Below, one piece after another: positions 54,122-64,000 of a stretch of DNA of 64,000 bases (the first letter of the stretch is position 1; each line of letters starts with the position of its first letter). The notes under the pieces are model-generated. The model did no database searches, was not told the DNA's origin, and saw only the letters and a list, made by a program, of their open reading frames with translations. The stretch covers positions 5,146,001 to 5,210,000 of the forward strand of contig NZ_CP054923.1 in the NCBI RefSeq assembly GCF_013364215.1, given 5' to 3'. Made by a program: the position numbers and the translations under genes. The DNA is from Verrucosispora sp. NA02020 (GTDB lineage Bacteria > Actinomycetota > Actinomycetes > Mycobacteriales > Micromonosporaceae).

Positions 54122-55075
54122 GTGAAGCGACCCGCCCGGTTCTCGGTCTCCACCACCCTGCTGCGCCGACTCGCGTACGCCAACATCGTCGCGAACACGG
54201 TGATCGTCGTCACCGGCGGGGCGGTCCGGCTCACCGCCTCGGGACTCGGCTGCCCCACCTGGCCCCGGTGCACCGACGACTCGTACACCACCACCGCCGA
54301 GATGGGCGTGCACGGGGTGATCGAGTTCGGCAACCGGCTGCTCACGTTCGTGCTGGTGCTGATCGCGGGCGCCATGCTGCTGGCCGCGCTGGCGCACCGG
54401 CCGCGTCGCCGAGGGGTGGTGCCGCTGGCCCTGGCGGTGGTCCTCGGGATCGTGGCGCAGGCGGTGATCGGCGGGATCACCGTCCGCACCCAGTTGCACC
54501 CTTCGGTCGTCGGCATCCACTTCGTGGTCTCGATGGCGCTGCTGCTCGTCGCGTACGCCCTCTGGCGTCGGGTGACCGAGCCGGACGGGCCGAAGGTGCC
54601 GGTCGTGCCCTCCGCGCTGCGCACCCTGACCTGGCTGACCGTGGTGGTCAGTGCGGCGGTGATCGTGGTCGGCGTGGCGGTCACCGGCAGCGGCCCGCAC
54701 GCGGGCGACGCGAACGCCGTCCGCAACGGCCTCGATCCGCAGACCATCTCCCAGGTGCACGCCGACCTGGTCTTCCTGCTGATCGGTCTCACCGTCGGCC
54801 TCTGGCTGGCGCTCCGCGCGGTCGGCGCGCCGGCCCGCGCCGTGCGGGCGGCCGGGGTGCTGCTCGCCGTCGAACTGGCGCAGGGCGTGATCGGCATCGT
54901 GCAGTATCTGACCAACCTGCCGGTGCTGCTGGTCGGCGCGCACATGCTCGGTTCCTGCCTGGTCTGGCTGTCGACGTTGGCGGTACTCTGGTCGATCCGG
55001 GAGCGCCGCCCGGTGGACCCGGCGCCGGACGAGAGCGCCGTCCCGGCCGCGCAGCCGGTCTCCGCGCACGCCTGA
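54122..55075 (+). CDS. ctaA: Heme A synthase (COX15/CtaA)
   Basis: A 317-residue membrane protein with eight spans. The first carries NTVIVVTGGAVRLTASGLGCPTWPRC (typical heme A synthase loop) and the internal repeat lies near LVFLLIGLTVGLWLALRAVG. It oxidises heme O to heme A for cytochrome aa3 oxidase. Conserved His ligands are visible in VHGVIEFGNRLL and LHPSVVGIHFVVS. The GTG at 54122 was chosen because AGGA lies 8 nt upstream. It is divergent from sufR and ends at a terminator facing the ATP-grasp gene. Confidence 0.92.
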   Translation: MKRPARFSVSTTLLRRLAYANIVANTVIVVTGGAVRLTASGLGCPTWPRCTDDSYTTTAEMGVHGVIEFGNRLLTFVLVLIAGAMLLAALAHRPRRRGVVPLALAVVLGIVAQAVIGGITVRTQLHPSVVGIHFVVSMALLLVAYALWRRVTEPDGPKVPVVPSALRTLTWLTVVVSAAVIVVGVAVTGSGPHAGDANAVRNGLDPQTISQVHADLVFLLIGLTVGLWLALRAVGAPARAVRAAGVLLAVELAQGVIGIVQYLTNLPVLLVGAHMLGSCLVWLSTLAVLWSIRERRPVDPAPDESAVPAAQPVSAHA

Positions 55076-55089
55076 GGCGACGACCCACC

Positions 55090-55120
55090 GGTTCCGGCCG
55101 ACAGGTCACCGGCCGGAACC
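55090..55120. terminator. Hairpin terminator between heme A synthase and ATP-grasp gene
   Basis: A 10-bp perfect stem (GGTTCCGGCC with 55111-55120) and an 11-nt loop between two convergent genes. Confidence 0.7.
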
Positions 55121-55126
55121 CGACGA

Positions 55127-56038
55127 TCAGCCCATCCGGGCGATGATCGCCTCCGCGAGCCGCTCGGCGGCACCCTCGGCGTGCCCGAGGAACAGCGACG
55201 GCTCGGTCAACTCCAACTCCACCAGCACCGGTGCGCCGTCCGGGCCCGGGATCAGGTCCACCCGGGCGTAGAGCAGGTGCTCCGGGCCACCGGGCACGGC
55301 CGCGAGGGTCCGCTGCGCCACCGCGAGTTCGTCGGGTCCGGCGGTACGCGGGCTGATCTCCTCGGCCCGGTACAGGCCGCCCACCCCGAGGTCGGGCCCG
55401 GCGAGCATCGGGCCCTTGCGGATGGCGTGGCTGAACGCCGGCCCGTCCGGACCGGCGAAGTAGAGCAGCGCGGTCTCGCCGGCCGAGTCCACCGCGCGCA
55501 GGTACGGCTGGATCATGGCGACCCGGCCGGCCGCGCCCAGTCGGCGCACGTGGGCCACGGCGAGGTCCCGGTGTTCCGGGTCGGCCAGGTCGTAGCGGCC
55601 GGTGTCCTGGCTGCCCGCGCTGACCGAGGGCTTGATCACGTACTCCCCCGTGTCGGCGGGCGGTCGCCACTGCTCGCCGGGGAGCACCCAGGCGGTGGGC
55701 ACCGTCGGCACACCGGCGGCGGACAGCTCGTCGAGGTAGCGCTTGTCGGTGTTCCAGCGCACCACATCGGCCGGGTTGGCCAGCCGGGGCACCCGGGTCG
55801 CCCAGGCGACGAACTCGTCGCGGCGGGACATGTAGTCCCAGGGCGAGCGGAGCATCGCCAGGTCGTAGTCGGACCAGTCGACGGCCGGGTCGTCCCAGAC
55901 GACCGGCTCGGCGGTTACCCCACGGGCGGCGAGCGGGCCGACCACGAGGCGGTCGTCCGGCTCCAGATCCGCCAGTTCGGTGCAGGTGACGAGAGCGACC
56001 CGGGGTTTCCCCCGGGTCGACTGGTGGTGGTTAGTCAA
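55127..56038 (-). CDS. ATP-grasp family ligase, unknown substrate
   Basis: A 303-residue ATP-grasp protein related to the glutathione synthetase/RimK-like fold. It contains YVIKPSVSAGSQDTGRYD (ATP-binding Lys and loop), AMIQPYLRAVDSAGETALLYFAG, and the metal-binding end LLYARVDLIPGPDGAPVLVELELTEPSLFL (E-x-E). It joins a carboxylate to an amine or thiol through an acyl phosphate. The TTG at 56038 is the only usable start before the domain; GAGATAGAGACAGA upstream is the nearest ribosome-binding site. A short TCTATC/TCTGTC microsatellite lies directly upstream. The substrate is unknown. Confidence 0.78.
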   Translation of the reverse strand: MTNHHQSTRGKPRVALVTCTELADLEPDDRLVVGPLAARGVTAEPVVWDDPAVDWSDYDLAMLRSPWDYMSRRDEFVAWATRVPRLANPADVVRWNTDKRYLDELSAAGVPTVPTAWVLPGEQWRPPADTGEYVIKPSVSAGSQDTGRYDLADPEHRDLAVAHVRRLGAAGRVAMIQPYLRAVDSAGETALLYFAGPDGPAFSHAIRKGPMLAGPDLGVGGLYRAEEISPRTAGPDELAVAQRTLAAVPGGPEHLLYARVDLIPGPDGAPVLVELELTEPSLFLGHAEGAAERLAEAIIARMG

Positions 56039-56076
56039 TCTGTCTCTATCTCTATCTGTCTCTGGTGCGGATTGAT

Positions 56077-56412
56077 CTAGCGGGCCATGGTGCGGCGGGC
56101 CATCGAACGCCAGAGGTCGTTGCTGGGCCGCATCTGGTCCATCAGCTCCCGCTCCCAGGCATTCTCCACGTCGACGCCGGCCGCCGCGCAGGCATCCCGG
56201 GCGACGCCGGTGTCCTCCGCGAACTGGTCGCCCCACGCACCGTCCGAACCCACCAGGACGATCCGCGCCCCACGCTTGCCGACGTACTCGATGACCGCCT
56301 TCGCCCCGCCGTGTCCGGCGGCGAACGACTTGATACCCGCGACCAGCCCGCTCGGGGCCGTGCCGGAGGCGGTCTGATCAGCCGTCAGCGTCGTATCGGA
56401 ACCATCTGCCAT
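56077..56412 (-). CDS. Small uncharacterised actinobacterial protein
   Basis: A 111-residue protein with no recognised family. A disordered Thr/Ala-rich N-terminus (about 25 residues) is followed by a compact alpha/beta core, GHGGAKAVIEYVGKRGARIV through LVGSDGAWGDQFAEDTGVARDA, and an Arg/Met-rich tail (SNDLWRSMARRTMAR). It is codon-typical for the genome and lies 38 bp upstream of the ATP-grasp gene on the same strand, so the two may be cotranscribed. No function is proposed. Confidence 0.7.
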   Translation of the reverse strand: MADGSDTTLTADQTASGTAPSGLVAGIKSFAAGHGGAKAVIEYVGKRGARIVLVGSDGAWGDQFAEDTGVARDACAAAGVDVENAWERELMDQMRPSNDLWRSMARRTMAR

Positions 56413-56713
56413 AACGCGAAGCCTAAGCAGAGAGGCAAGCGAAAGTGCGAGAACCGGCGGGCTTTTGTGATACCGATTACCTGCTGGTTTACGACAGCAC
56501 CCAGGAGTTTTGACCTAATTTATCCGGCCAAAACGCCCTAATCGACGCCGCAGATCGCCATCAATGCCCTCGCTCGCGGGCGGACGAGATTGATACCGAA
56601 GTCGCTGTCAATAGTCCGACAAAGCAGACAAATCGCATTCGCTCGCCCTTGCCCGATTGTTAGGAAGGGACCCTTCCTATACGCGAGGCGTTAGGAAGGG
56701 TCCCTTCCTTGCA
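56413..56713. other. Gene-free intergenic region with A/T-rich part
   Basis: About 300 bp. The part 56440-56640 is the most A/T-rich in the window and probably includes the promoter of the small minus-strand gene. Palindromic element D occupies the last 55 bp. No open frame or RNA gene was recognised. Confidence 0.5.
56659..56713. repeat. Palindromic intergenic element, copy D
   Basis: The best-preserved copy: TTAGGAAGGGACCCTTCCTA, then a TACGCGAGGCG centre, then TTAGGAAGGGTCCCTTCCTT. Each arm is itself a palindrome. It abuts the ctaB stop codon. Confidence 0.8.
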
Positions 56714-57670
56714 TCAGATCAGGGCGTCGAGCGCGGCGGCGGCGAAGACGATCGTCAGGTACGTGGTGGACCAGTGGAACAGCCGCATCGGCTTGACCGG
56801 CTCGCCCCGGCTGGCCCGACCGGCCAGCTTGTGCGACTCGACCAGGAAGATCGCGCCCACCACCAGCGTCGGCACGCCGTAGATCGGGCTCAGGCCCAGC
56901 GCCCAGACGGCCAGCGAGGTGAGCACCGTGAGCCAGGCGAACAACACGATCTCGGTGTTGACCCGCCGCACCGACGCCACCACCGGCAGCATCGGGATAC
57001 CCGCCCGGGCGTAGTCGTCCTTGTACTTCATGGCCAGCGGATAGAAGTGCGGCATCTGCCAGAAGAAGACCACCGCGAACAACGCCCAGGCGATCGGCGA
57101 CAGCGACCCGGTGACCGCCGCCCAACCGATCAGCACCGGAGCCGCCCCGCACGCGCCGCCCCAGAAGGTGTTCGCCGTGGTGGTCCGCTTGAGCCAGAGC
57201 GTGTAGACCACGTCGTAGTAGACGATGGCCGCCAGCGTCAGCCCGGCGGCGAGCAGGTTGGTGAAGGCCGCCATCAGCGCGACCGAGACCACCGCCAGCA
57301 CCAGACCGAAGACCAGCGCGTTACGCGGCGTCACCGTGTGCGCCGGCAGCGGGCGACGCTTGGTGCGCCGCATCACCTGGTCGATGTCCCGGTCGATGTA
57401 GCAGTTCAGGACGCTGGCCGCACCCGCGGCGAGCGACCCGCCGACCAGCACCACCGCGACCAGCCACAGCGACGGCATGCCGCCGTGCGCGAGCATCATC
57501 GCCGGCACCGTGGTGACCAGCAGCAGCTCCACGATCCGCGGCTTGGTCAGCGTCACGTACGCCGCCACCACCGTCCGCAGGTCACGCGAACGGACCGGCA
57601 CCTCCTCCGTGACGCGCACCGGCGTCTGCCCGGCAGGGTTGCTGACGGGGCGCTCGGTGATCATGCTCAC
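56714..57670 (-). CDS. ctaB: Protoheme IX farnesyltransferase (heme O synthase)
   Basis: A 318-residue membrane prenyltransferase of the UbiA family with eight to nine spans. The first Asp-rich motif is [20 protein letters not shown], and the second region is [18 protein letters not shown]. It attaches farnesyl to heme B, giving heme O, the substrate of CtaA. GGAAGGTGG lies 6 nt before the GTG at 57670. The gene is divergent from tkt. Having ctaA and ctaB in the same 4-kb region fits assembly of the aa3-type oxidase. Confidence 0.94.
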   Translation of the reverse strand: MSMITERPVSNPAGQTPVRVTEEVPVRSRDLRTVVAAYVTLTKPRIVELLLVTTVPAMMLAHGGMPSLWLVAVVLVGGSLAAGAASVLNCYIDRDIDQVMRRTKRRPLPAHTVTPRNALVFGLVLAVVSVALMAAFTNLLAAGLTLAAIVYYDVVYTLWLKRTTTANTFWGGACGAAPVLIGWAAVTGSLSPIAWALFAVVFFWQMPHFYPLAMKYKDDYARAGIPMLPVVASVRRVNTEIVLFAWLTVLTSLAVWALGLSPIYGVPTLVVGAIFLVESHKLAGRASRGEPVKPMRLFHWSTTYLTIVFAAAALDALI

Positions 57671-57937
57671 GGATTGCCACCTTCCGGCTTCGGCAGGGGA
57701 GGTCACGACGGCGGGGACCCGTCTCGGGTCCACACACCGACCCACACACTACGCGTTGTCGTTTTGGCTGCCCGGGCGACCCGGTAACGGTGCGGGCCGT
57801 CACACCCGCGACTGAACCGCCGGGCGGAACGGAAACGTACAGACCAGCATGCTGAGATCCTCGGGCGCACGTTTAGCCGCGCTCGATAGGGTCACCTGTG
57901 AGGGTTCCGCCCATCTCGCCGAGGAGCACAAACCACC

Positions 57938-60076
57938 GTGGCTGCCAACCGACCTGCGCACCCCGCACTTGACTGGTCCGACCTCGACCGCCGTGCCGTG
58001 GACACCGTCCGCGTCCTGGCCATGGACGCCGTGGAGAAATCCGGCAACGGCCACCCGGGCACCGCGATGAGTCTCGCCCCCGCGGCGTACCTGCTGTTCA
58101 ACCGGGTGATGCGACACAATCCCGCCGACCCGAACTGGCCCGGCCGGGACCGCTTCGTGCTCTCCGCCGGTCACTCCAGCCTGACGCTCTACATCCAGCT
58201 CTTCCTCGCCGGCTACCCGCTGAGCCTGGAGGACCTCAAGTCGCTGCGGCAGTGGGGCTCGCTCACTCCGGGTCACCCCGAGCACGGGCACACCCCGGGT
58301 GTGGAGACCACCACCGGCCCGCTCGGGCAGGGCCTGGGCAACGCCGTCGGCATGGCGATGGCGGCGCGCCGGGAGCGCGGCCTGTTCGACCCGGAGGCCG
58401 AGGCGGGCGAGTCCGCCTTCGACCACCACATCTGGTGCATCGCCTCCGACGGTGACATCGAGGAGGGCATCACCCACGAGGCCAGCGCGCTCGCGGGGCA
58501 CCAGCAGCTGGGCAACCTCTGCGTGATCTACGACGACAACGAGATCTCGATCGAGGACGACACCCGGATCGCGCTGAGCGAGGACGTCGCGGCCCGCTAC
58601 GAGGCGTACGGCTGGCACGTGCAGACGGTCGACTGGCGCACCGGCGACGCCGACCAGGGCGACTACCACGAGAACGTCGAGGAGCTGTACCAGGCGCTGC
58701 TGGCTGCCAAGGCCGAGACCGGCCGCCCGTCGTTCGTGCGGCTGCGCACCATCATCGGTTGGCCCGCGCCGAACAAGCAGAACACCGGCAAGATCCACGG
58801 CTCGGCGTTGGGCGCCGACGAGGTGGCCGCCACCAAGGAGATCCTCGGCTTCGACCCGGCCGGATCGTTCGAGGTCACCGAGGAACTGCTCGCCCACACC
58901 CGTAAGACGCTCGCCCGCGGCGACGCCGCCCAGCAGGAATGGACCACCGCCTTCGGCACCTGGTCCGAGGCCAACCCCGAGCGCCGCGCCCTCTACGACC
59001 GGCTGGCCGGGCGGATCCTGCCCGACGGCTGGACCGAGGCGCTGCCGGAGTTTCCCGCCGACGCCAAGGGCATCGCCACCCGGGCCGCCTCCGGCAAGGT
59101 CCTCGCCGCGCTCGCGCCGGTGCTGCCCGAGCTCTGGGGCGGCTCCGCCGACCTGGCGGAGAGCAACAACACCACGATGAAGGGCGAGCCCTCCTTCGTG
59201 CCCAGCCAGTTCGCGACCAAGGAGTTCCCCGGTCACGAGTACGGCCGGACGCTGCACTTCGGCATCCGCGAGCACGCCATGGGCGCCATCCTCAACGGCA
59301 TCGCCCTGCACGGCGGCACCCGCCCGTACGGCGGCACGTTCCTGGTCTTCAGCGACTACATGCGTCCCGCCGTGCGGCTGGCCGCGCTGATGAAGCTGCC
59401 GGTGGTCTACGTCTGGACGCACGACTCGATCGGTCTCGGCGAGGACGGACCGACCCACCAGCCGGTGGAGCACCTGACCGCGCTGCGGGCCATCCCCGGC
59501 CTGGACGTGGTCCGGCCGGCCGACGCCAACGAGACGGCGTGGGCCTGGCGGCAGGCCCTGGAGCACACCGACCGGCCCACCGCGCTGGCACTGAGCCGGC
59601 AGGCGCTGCCCACGCTGGACCGGACGCAGGTCGCCGGGGCCGAGGGGACCGCCAAGGGCGGCTACGTGCTGGCCGAGGCGTCCAACGGCAAGCCTCAGGT
59701 GATCATCGTCGGTACCGGTTCCGAGGTGCAGCTCTGCCTGACCGCGCGGGAGCGGCTGGAGGCCGACGGCACCCCCACCCGGGTCGTCTCGATGCCCTGC
59801 CAGGAGTGGTTCTTCGCGCAGGACGAGGCGTACCGGGAGTCGGTGCTGCCGCGCGGGGTAAAGGCCCGGGTGAGCGTGGAGGCGGGCATCGCGATGTCCT
59901 GGCGGGCCATCGTCGGTGACTGCGGCGAGAGCGTCAGCCTGGAGCACTACGGCGCGAGCGCCCCGCACTCCGTGCTCTTCGAACAGTTCGGCTTCACCCC
60001 CGACCGGATCGTCGCCGCCGCGCACGCGGCGCTGACCCGGGTCGGTGACATCACCGGTTTCACGACCGGCAACTGA
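57938..60076 (+). CDS. tkt: Transketolase
   Basis: A 712-residue thiamine diphosphate enzyme of the pentose phosphate pathway, moving two-carbon units between sugar phosphates. It has GNGHPGTAMSLAPAAYLLF, the ThDP motif CIASDGDIEEGITHEASALAG...YDDN, and the substrate-binding HDSIGLGEDGPTHQPVEHL. The start is a GTG with GAGGAG about 11 nt upstream. It is the first gene of tkt-tal-pgi-zwf; tal follows after 13 bp. A long open frame on the opposite strand is a coding shadow. Confidence 0.96.
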   Translation: MAANRPAHPALDWSDLDRRAVDTVRVLAMDAVEKSGNGHPGTAMSLAPAAYLLFNRVMRHNPADPNWPGRDRFVLSAGHSSLTLYIQLFLAGYPLSLEDLKSLRQWGSLTPGHPEHGHTPGVETTTGPLGQGLGNAVGMAMAARRERGLFDPEAEAGESAFDHHIWCIASDGDIEEGITHEASALAGHQQLGNLCVIYDDNEISIEDDTRIALSEDVAARYEAYGWHVQTVDWRTGDADQGDYHENVEELYQALLAAKAETGRPSFVRLRTIIGWPAPNKQNTGKIHGSALGADEVAATKEILGFDPAGSFEVTEELLAHTRKTLARGDAAQQEWTTAFGTWSEANPERRALYDRLAGRILPDGWTEALPEFPADAKGIATRAASGKVLAALAPVLPELWGGSADLAESNNTTMKGEPSFVPSQFATKEFPGHEYGRTLHFGIREHAMGAILNGIALHGGTRPYGGTFLVFSDYMRPAVRLAALMKLPVVYVWTHDSIGLGEDGPTHQPVEHLTALRAIPGLDVVRPADANETAWAWRQALEHTDRPTALALSRQALPTLDRTQVAGAEGTAKGGYVLAEASNGKPQVIIVGTGSEVQLCLTARERLEADGTPTRVVSMPCQEWFFAQDEAYRESVLPRGVKARVSVEAGIAMSWRAIVGDCGESVSLEHYGASAPHSVLFEQFGFTPDRIVAAAHAALTRVGDITGFTTGN

Positions 60077-60089
60077 GGGAGGCGCGTGA

Positions 60090-61271
60090 ATGACGACCGA
60101 CAGGCTGGGTGAGCTCTCCGCCGCGCAGGTGGCGGTGTGGCTCGACGACCTTTCCCGGGTACGACTGAGCTCCGGCGGGCTCGACCAGCTCCGCCGGGAG
60201 AAGCACGTCGTCGGGGTGACCACCAACCCGACGATCTTCGCGAAGGCGTTGAGCGACGCCGACGAGTACGACTGGCAGCTTCGTGACCTGGCCACCCGGG
60301 GCGTCGAGGTGGAAGAGGCCGTCCGCATGCTCACCACGTACGACGTGCGGTGGGCCTGCGACGTGATGCGCCCGTCGTACGACGCCAGCGGTGGCGTCGA
60401 CGGCCGGGTCTCCATCGAGGTGGACCCGCGCCTGGCCCACGAGAGCGCGAAGACGGTCGCCGAGGCCAAGGCGCTGTGGTGGCTGGTCGACCGGCCCAAC
60501 CTCTTCATCAAGATCCCGGCGACCGAGGCCGGCCTGCCGGCGATCACCGCCGCGCTCGCCGAGGGGATCAGCGTGAACGTGACGCTGATCTTCGGGTTGG
60601 ACCGCTACTCGCAGGTGATGGAGGCGTTCCTCGCCGGTCTGGAGCAGGCGAAGGCGAACGGGCACGACCTGTCCACGATCACGTCGGTGGCCTCGTTCTT
60701 CGTCTCCCGGGTCGACAGCGAGGTGGACAAGCGGCTGGAGAAGATCGGCTCGGAGCAGGCCAAGGCCCTGCGCGGCAAGGCGGCCGTGGCCAACGCCCGA
60801 CTGGCCTACGAGCGGTACGCCGAGGTCTTCTCCGGTGACCGGTGGCAGGCGCTGGCCGCCGCCGGGGCGCACCCGCAGCGTCCGCTGTGGGCTTCCACCT
60901 CGACGAAGAACCCGGACTACCGGGACGTCATCTACGTCGAGGAACTGATCGCGCCGGGCACGGTCAACACCATGCCGGAGTCGGTCGTCCACGCGTACGC
61001 CGAGCACGGGGAGACCCGGCCGGACACGGTCACCGGCGCGTACGACGACGCCCGGCAGGTCTTCGCCGACCTCGGTGAGGTCGGTGTGGACCTGGCCGAC
61101 GTGATCGACACGCTGGAGCGCGAGGGCGTCGAGAAGTTCGAGACGAGCTGGAACGAACTGCTCGACGGTGTCCGCAAGTCGCTCGACGCCGCCGGGCGGG
61201 GCAGCGGCCACCCGAGCGACGCCGCCAGCGACAACGCCGACGCCGCCGTGCGCGCCGGAGGCAATGCGTGA
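60090..61271 (+). CDS. tal: Transaldolase
   Basis: A 393-residue class I aldolase-fold enzyme that moves dihydroxyacetone units in the pentose phosphate pathway. The Schiff-base Lys is in [37 protein letters not shown] is the usual N-terminal motif, and [15 protein letters not shown] follows. A Gly/Ala-rich tail of about 25 residues extends beyond the fold. GGGAGG lies about 9 nt before the ATG. It is 13 bp after tkt; pgi follows on the same strand. Confidence 0.95.
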   Translation: MTTDRLGELSAAQVAVWLDDLSRVRLSSGGLDQLRREKHVVGVTTNPTIFAKALSDADEYDWQLRDLATRGVEVEEAVRMLTTYDVRWACDVMRPSYDASGGVDGRVSIEVDPRLAHESAKTVAEAKALWWLVDRPNLFIKIPATEAGLPAITAALAEGISVNVTLIFGLDRYSQVMEAFLAGLEQAKANGHDLSTITSVASFFVSRVDSEVDKRLEKIGSEQAKALRGKAAVANARLAYERYAEVFSGDRWQALAAAGAHPQRPLWASTSTKNPDYRDVIYVEELIAPGTVNTMPESVVHAYAEHGETRPDTVTGAYDDARQVFADLGEVGVDLADVIDTLEREGVEKFETSWNELLDGVRKSLDAAGRGSGHPSDAASDNADAAVRAGGNA

Positions 61272-61319
61272 CCCTGCGACCAGAAGTCCCCCGCGCCGCC
61301 GCCCCGTCCGGGTGGCGGC

Positions 61320-62924
61320 GTGGGTGACCTGCTGGCCGCACCCGCCGAGTCGGCGGGAGGTCTCACCGTGCACGGCGCACGGGCCGTGGACGGCAGCACC
61401 CCGGCCTCGACCCGGCAGGCTCTGGTCGACGCCGACGTCCCGGGCCGGCTGGCCGCCCAGGACCCACCCCTGTGGGATCCCCGGGCGGCGGCCGGCCGGG
61501 GCGACGGCGGGGCCGATCTACTCCCCCGCCTCGCCGAACTGGCGGCGGAACTGGCCGACCTCGACCACGTGGTGCTGCTCGGCATGGACGGCACCGCGCT
61601 CGCGGCGCAGGCCGTCGCCCGCACCACCGGTCACCCGCTGACCGTGCTCGACACCACCGACCCCGGCCGGATCCGGGCCGCCCTGGACGACCGGCTCGCC
61701 CGCACCGTCGTGGTCCTGACCGGCGCCGCCGAGGCGACGCCGGAGGTGGACGATCTCCGACGCGCCTACCGGCAGGCGTTCCTCGACGCGGGGCTGAGCG
61801 AGGCCGAGGCGGGTCGACACGTCGTGGTGGTCACCGAGCCGGGTTCACCGCTGGCGGCAGCCGCCGCCGAGTGGGAGGCGATCACCGTGCCCGCCGACCC
61901 GCCGGTGAGCGGAGGCTCCTCGGCGCTGAGCGCGTACGGGTTGGTGCCCTGCGCGCTGGCCGGCGTCCCGGTGGCCGACCTGCTCGACCAGGCCGACACG
62001 TTCGCGGCCTCGCTGTCGCGCCCACAGGACAACCCCGCCCTGACGCTCGGTGCCGCGCTGGCCGCCGCCGCGACGACGGGGCGGGACACGGTCGCGCTGG
62101 TCGCCGACGGCACCGGCGTCGAGGGACTGGGCGACTGGGTGGAGCACCTGCTCGCCGGTGCCACCGGCAAGGACGGCCAGGGCATCCTGCCGGTGGCGGT
62201 CGGGTCCCCGGACGAACCCGGCCTGACCGGGCCGGGCGTACTCACCGTCAGCTACGGCGGCGCGCTCGCCGCTCCGGCGGTGCCGACCTCCGACGTGGCG
62301 GTCAACGGCCCCCTCGGCGCGCACTTCCTGGCCTGGGAGTACGCCGCTGCCGTCGCCGCCACCGTGCTCGGTGTCGACCCGGCCGACCGGCCCGACGCCG
62401 CCGAGTCCGCCCGGCACACCGAGGCGGCCCTGGCCGACCCGACGCCGACGCCGTCGTCCACCACCGACGCGATCCAGGTGTACGCCCCGACCGGCACCCC
62501 GGACGACCTGTCCGACGCCCTGCGCCACCTGCTCGCCGGTCTCGGCGACCACGGCTACCTGGCGGTCACCGCCTTCCTCGACCCGCACGCCGAGGCCGCC
62601 GCCGCACGGCTGCGCCCGCTGCTGGCCGCACTGACCCGACGACCGGTGACCTTCGGTTGGGGACCCCGTTACCTGCAGTCCACCGGGCAATACCACAAGG
62701 GCGGCCCGCAGGCGGGTAGCTTTCTTCAGATAACCGGTACGGTCACAGTTGATCTGCCGGTACCCGGCAAGCCGTACACCTTCGGGGAACGACAGGCGGC
62801 GCAGGCCGCCGGCGACCGGCGCGCCCTGGCCGGTCGTGGACGCCCGCTACTGCACCTGCACCTGACCGAGCGGTCGGCGGGCCTGACCCGGTTGATCGAC
62901 GCGGTCGGGTCGCTGCGGGCATGA
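61320..62924 (+). CDS. pgi: Glucose-6-phosphate isomerase (actinobacterial form)
   Basis: A 534-residue protein with two SIS-like subdomains, in the position of pgi in actinobacterial tal-pgi-zwf clusters. It contains [36 protein letters not shown] and the C-terminal [22 protein letters not shown], with conserved His and Lys for ring opening and isomerisation. It is divergent from the E. coli type. The GTG start at 61320 lacks a good ribosome-binding site. A GTG overlapping the tal stop opens a short frame in another register that stops early, so it was not used. Confidence 0.82.
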   Translation: MGDLLAAPAESAGGLTVHGARAVDGSTPASTRQALVDADVPGRLAAQDPPLWDPRAAAGRGDGGADLLPRLAELAAELADLDHVVLLGMDGTALAAQAVARTTGHPLTVLDTTDPGRIRAALDDRLARTVVVLTGAAEATPEVDDLRRAYRQAFLDAGLSEAEAGRHVVVVTEPGSPLAAAAAEWEAITVPADPPVSGGSSALSAYGLVPCALAGVPVADLLDQADTFAASLSRPQDNPALTLGAALAAAATTGRDTVALVADGTGVEGLGDWVEHLLAGATGKDGQGILPVAVGSPDEPGLTGPGVLTVSYGGALAAPAVPTSDVAVNGPLGAHFLAWEYAAAVAATVLGVDPADRPDAAESARHTEAALADPTPTPSSTTDAIQVYAPTGTPDDLSDALRHLLAGLGDHGYLAVTAFLDPHAEAAAARLRPLLAALTRRPVTFGWGPRYLQSTGQYHKGGPQAGSFLQITGTVTVDLPVPGKPYTFGERQAAQAAGDRRALAGRGRPLLHLHLTERSAGLTRLIDAVGSLRA

Positions 62925-62961
62925 CGATGGACGACGTGGACGAGCGGAGCGAGGAGGCGGC

Positions 62962-64000
62962 GTGAACCCGCTGCGCGACCCGCAGGACCGGCGGCTGCCG
63001 CGGATCCCGGAGCCCTGCGCTCTGGTGATCTTCGGAGTCACCGGTGACCTGGCCCAGAAGAAGCTGCTGCCCGCGGTCTACGACCTCGCCAACCGGGGGC
63101 TGCTGCCGCCCGGTTTCGTGGTCGTCGGCTTCGCCCGGCGGGACTGGCGCGACGGCGACTTCGCCTCGCTGGCCCGCGAGGCGGCCAAGGCACACTCCCG
63201 CACCCCGTGGCGGGAGGAGGTCTGGTCCCGGCTGGAGCACAACATCAAGTTCGTCGGCGGCTCGTTCGACGACGACACCGCGTTCGACAACCTCGCCTCC
63301 TGCCTGGAGGGGCTGCGCGACAGCCACGGCATCCACGGCAACGCGGCGTTCTACTTCTCCATCCCCCCGGCGGCCTTCCCGGTGGTGCTCAAGCAACTCG
63401 CCCGCACCGGCATGGCCGACAACGAGAAGTGCGGCGGCTGGCGGCGGGTCGTGGTGGAGAAGCCGTTCGGGCACGACCTGCCCTCGGCCAAGGCGCTCAA
63501 CGACCTGGTCGACGACGTGTTCACCCGCAAGGACGTCTTCCGCATCGACCACTACCTGGGCAAGGAGACGGTCCAGAACATCCTCGCGCTGCGGTTCGCG
63601 AACAGCCTCTTCGAGCCACTGTGGAACTCGCAGTACGTCGACTCGGTGCAGATCACCATGGCCGAGGACGTCGGCATCGGCTCCCGGGCCGGCTTCTACG
63701 ACTCCGTCGGCACCGCCCGCGACGTGCTGCAGAACCACCTGCTGCAACTGCTCGCCCTGGTCGCGATGGAGGAGCCGACCAGCTTCGACGCCGACGAGAT
63801 CCGGGCCGAGAAGCTCAAGGTGCTCAAGGCGATCACCCTGCCGCACGACGTCGCCGACGGCACCGTACGCGGGCAGTACCTGCCCGGCTGGGTCGGCGGC
63901 CAGCGGGCCAAGGGATACCTGGAGGAGGACGGCGTCCCGCAGACGTCGACCACCGAGACGTACGTCGCGGTGCGGCTGGGCATCCAGAACCGCCGCTGGG
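62962..64000 (+). CDS. zwf: Glucose-6-phosphate dehydrogenase (partial, right edge)
   Basis: The first 346 residues of Zwf, cut by the end of the window. The NADP-binding motif is [23 protein letters not shown] (GxxGDL), and the substrate motif is [21 protein letters not shown] (catalytic His/Lys). It oxidises glucose 6-phosphate to 6-phosphogluconolactone, feeding NADPH and pentoses. GAGGAGG lies 5 nt before the GTG at 62962. It is the fourth gene of the pentose phosphate operon. Confidence 0.96.
   Translation, partial: MNPLRDPQDRRLPRIPEPCALVIFGVTGDLAQKKLLPAVYDLANRGLLPPGFVVVGFARRDWRDGDFASLAREAAKAHSRTPWREEVWSRLEHNIKFVGGSFDDDTAFDNLASCLEGLRDSHGIHGNAAFYFSIPPAAFPVVLKQLARTGMADNEKCGGWRRVVVEKPFGHDLPSAKALNDLVDDVFTRKDVFRIDHYLGKETVQNILALRFANSLFEPLWNSQYVDSVQITMAEDVGIGSRAGFYDSVGTARDVLQNHLLQLLALVAMEEPTSFDADEIRAEKLKVLKAITLPHDVADGTVRGQYLPGWVGGQRAKGYLEEDGVPQTSTTETYVAVRLGIQNRRW

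Noticed and set aside
57800-60547. 915-aa open frame opposite tkt and the start of tal
   Set aside because: Antisense shadow of well-recognised enzymes; no domain of its own.

Overview
The window is chromosomal DNA of a high-GC actinobacterium, most likely a Micromonospora or a close Micromonosporaceae relative. The evidence is the strong G/C bias at third codon positions, the abundance of GTG starts, the actinobacterial protein families (conservon proteins, SufR-led suf operon, DUF2630, TIGR04222/DUF692, acVLRF1) and a three-gene diterpenoid operon resembling one known from Salinispora. No tRNA, rRNA, CRISPR array, insertion sequence or phage gene was seen.

Layout. 1-4.5 kb: a partial SnoaL-like gene, a permuted NlpC/P60-like protein, a tiny membrane protein, a parallel beta-helix (pectate lyase-like) protein, and a secreted C39-type cysteine peptidase followed by an exact 537-bp tandem duplication of its catalytic domain. 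4.6-18.9 kb: aconitase (acnA) at one end and its probable TetR repressor acnR at the other, sharing an inverted-repeat operator. Between them lie a conservon (cvnA-D), a P450/class I/class II diterpene operon, DUF2630, a RIO-type kinase and a HAD hydrolase. 19-21.2 kb: a translationally coupled trio of a membrane protein with a Gly/Cys-rich tail (TIGR04222), a multinuclear iron oxidase (DUF692/MNIO) and a small partner. This looks like a precursor-enzyme-partner RiPP-type system and is the best candidate for undescribed biology. 21.3-30.5 kb: an SDR enzyme, a Mug glycosylase with a repetitive N-terminal extension, an ABC exporter, enoyl-CoA hydratase, a small HTH protein, a Cad-type transporter, an ABC-F ATPase with a possible leader peptide, a zinc peptidase and an acVLRF1 peptidyl-tRNA hydrolase.

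30.5-38.9 kb: a carbohydrate/polyol locus. A LacI repressor and a kinase are transcribed away from an import and catabolism operon: binding protein, permease, ATPase, hexulose-phosphate synthase-like and isomerase-like proteins, a PfkB kinase and a mannitol dehydrogenase-family enzyme. Two near-identical LacI operators lie between the two arms. 39-47.2 kb: a rhodanese, a large secreted metzincin, a LysE exporter and a secreted S8 protease with a P-domain. 47.2-54 kb: the complete sufR-B-D-(Rieske)-C-S-U-T iron-sulfur assembly operon. 54-57.7 kb: heme A synthase, an ATP-grasp enzyme, a small unknown protein and heme O synthase. 57.9 kb to the end: the pentose phosphate operon tkt-tal-pgi-zwf, with zwf cut by the right edge.

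A family of about 50-bp palindromic intergenic elements recurs four times, at gene 3' ends. Strong terminator hairpins separate most convergent units. Many operons use 1-nt or 4-nt stop/start overlaps, which helped fix start codons.
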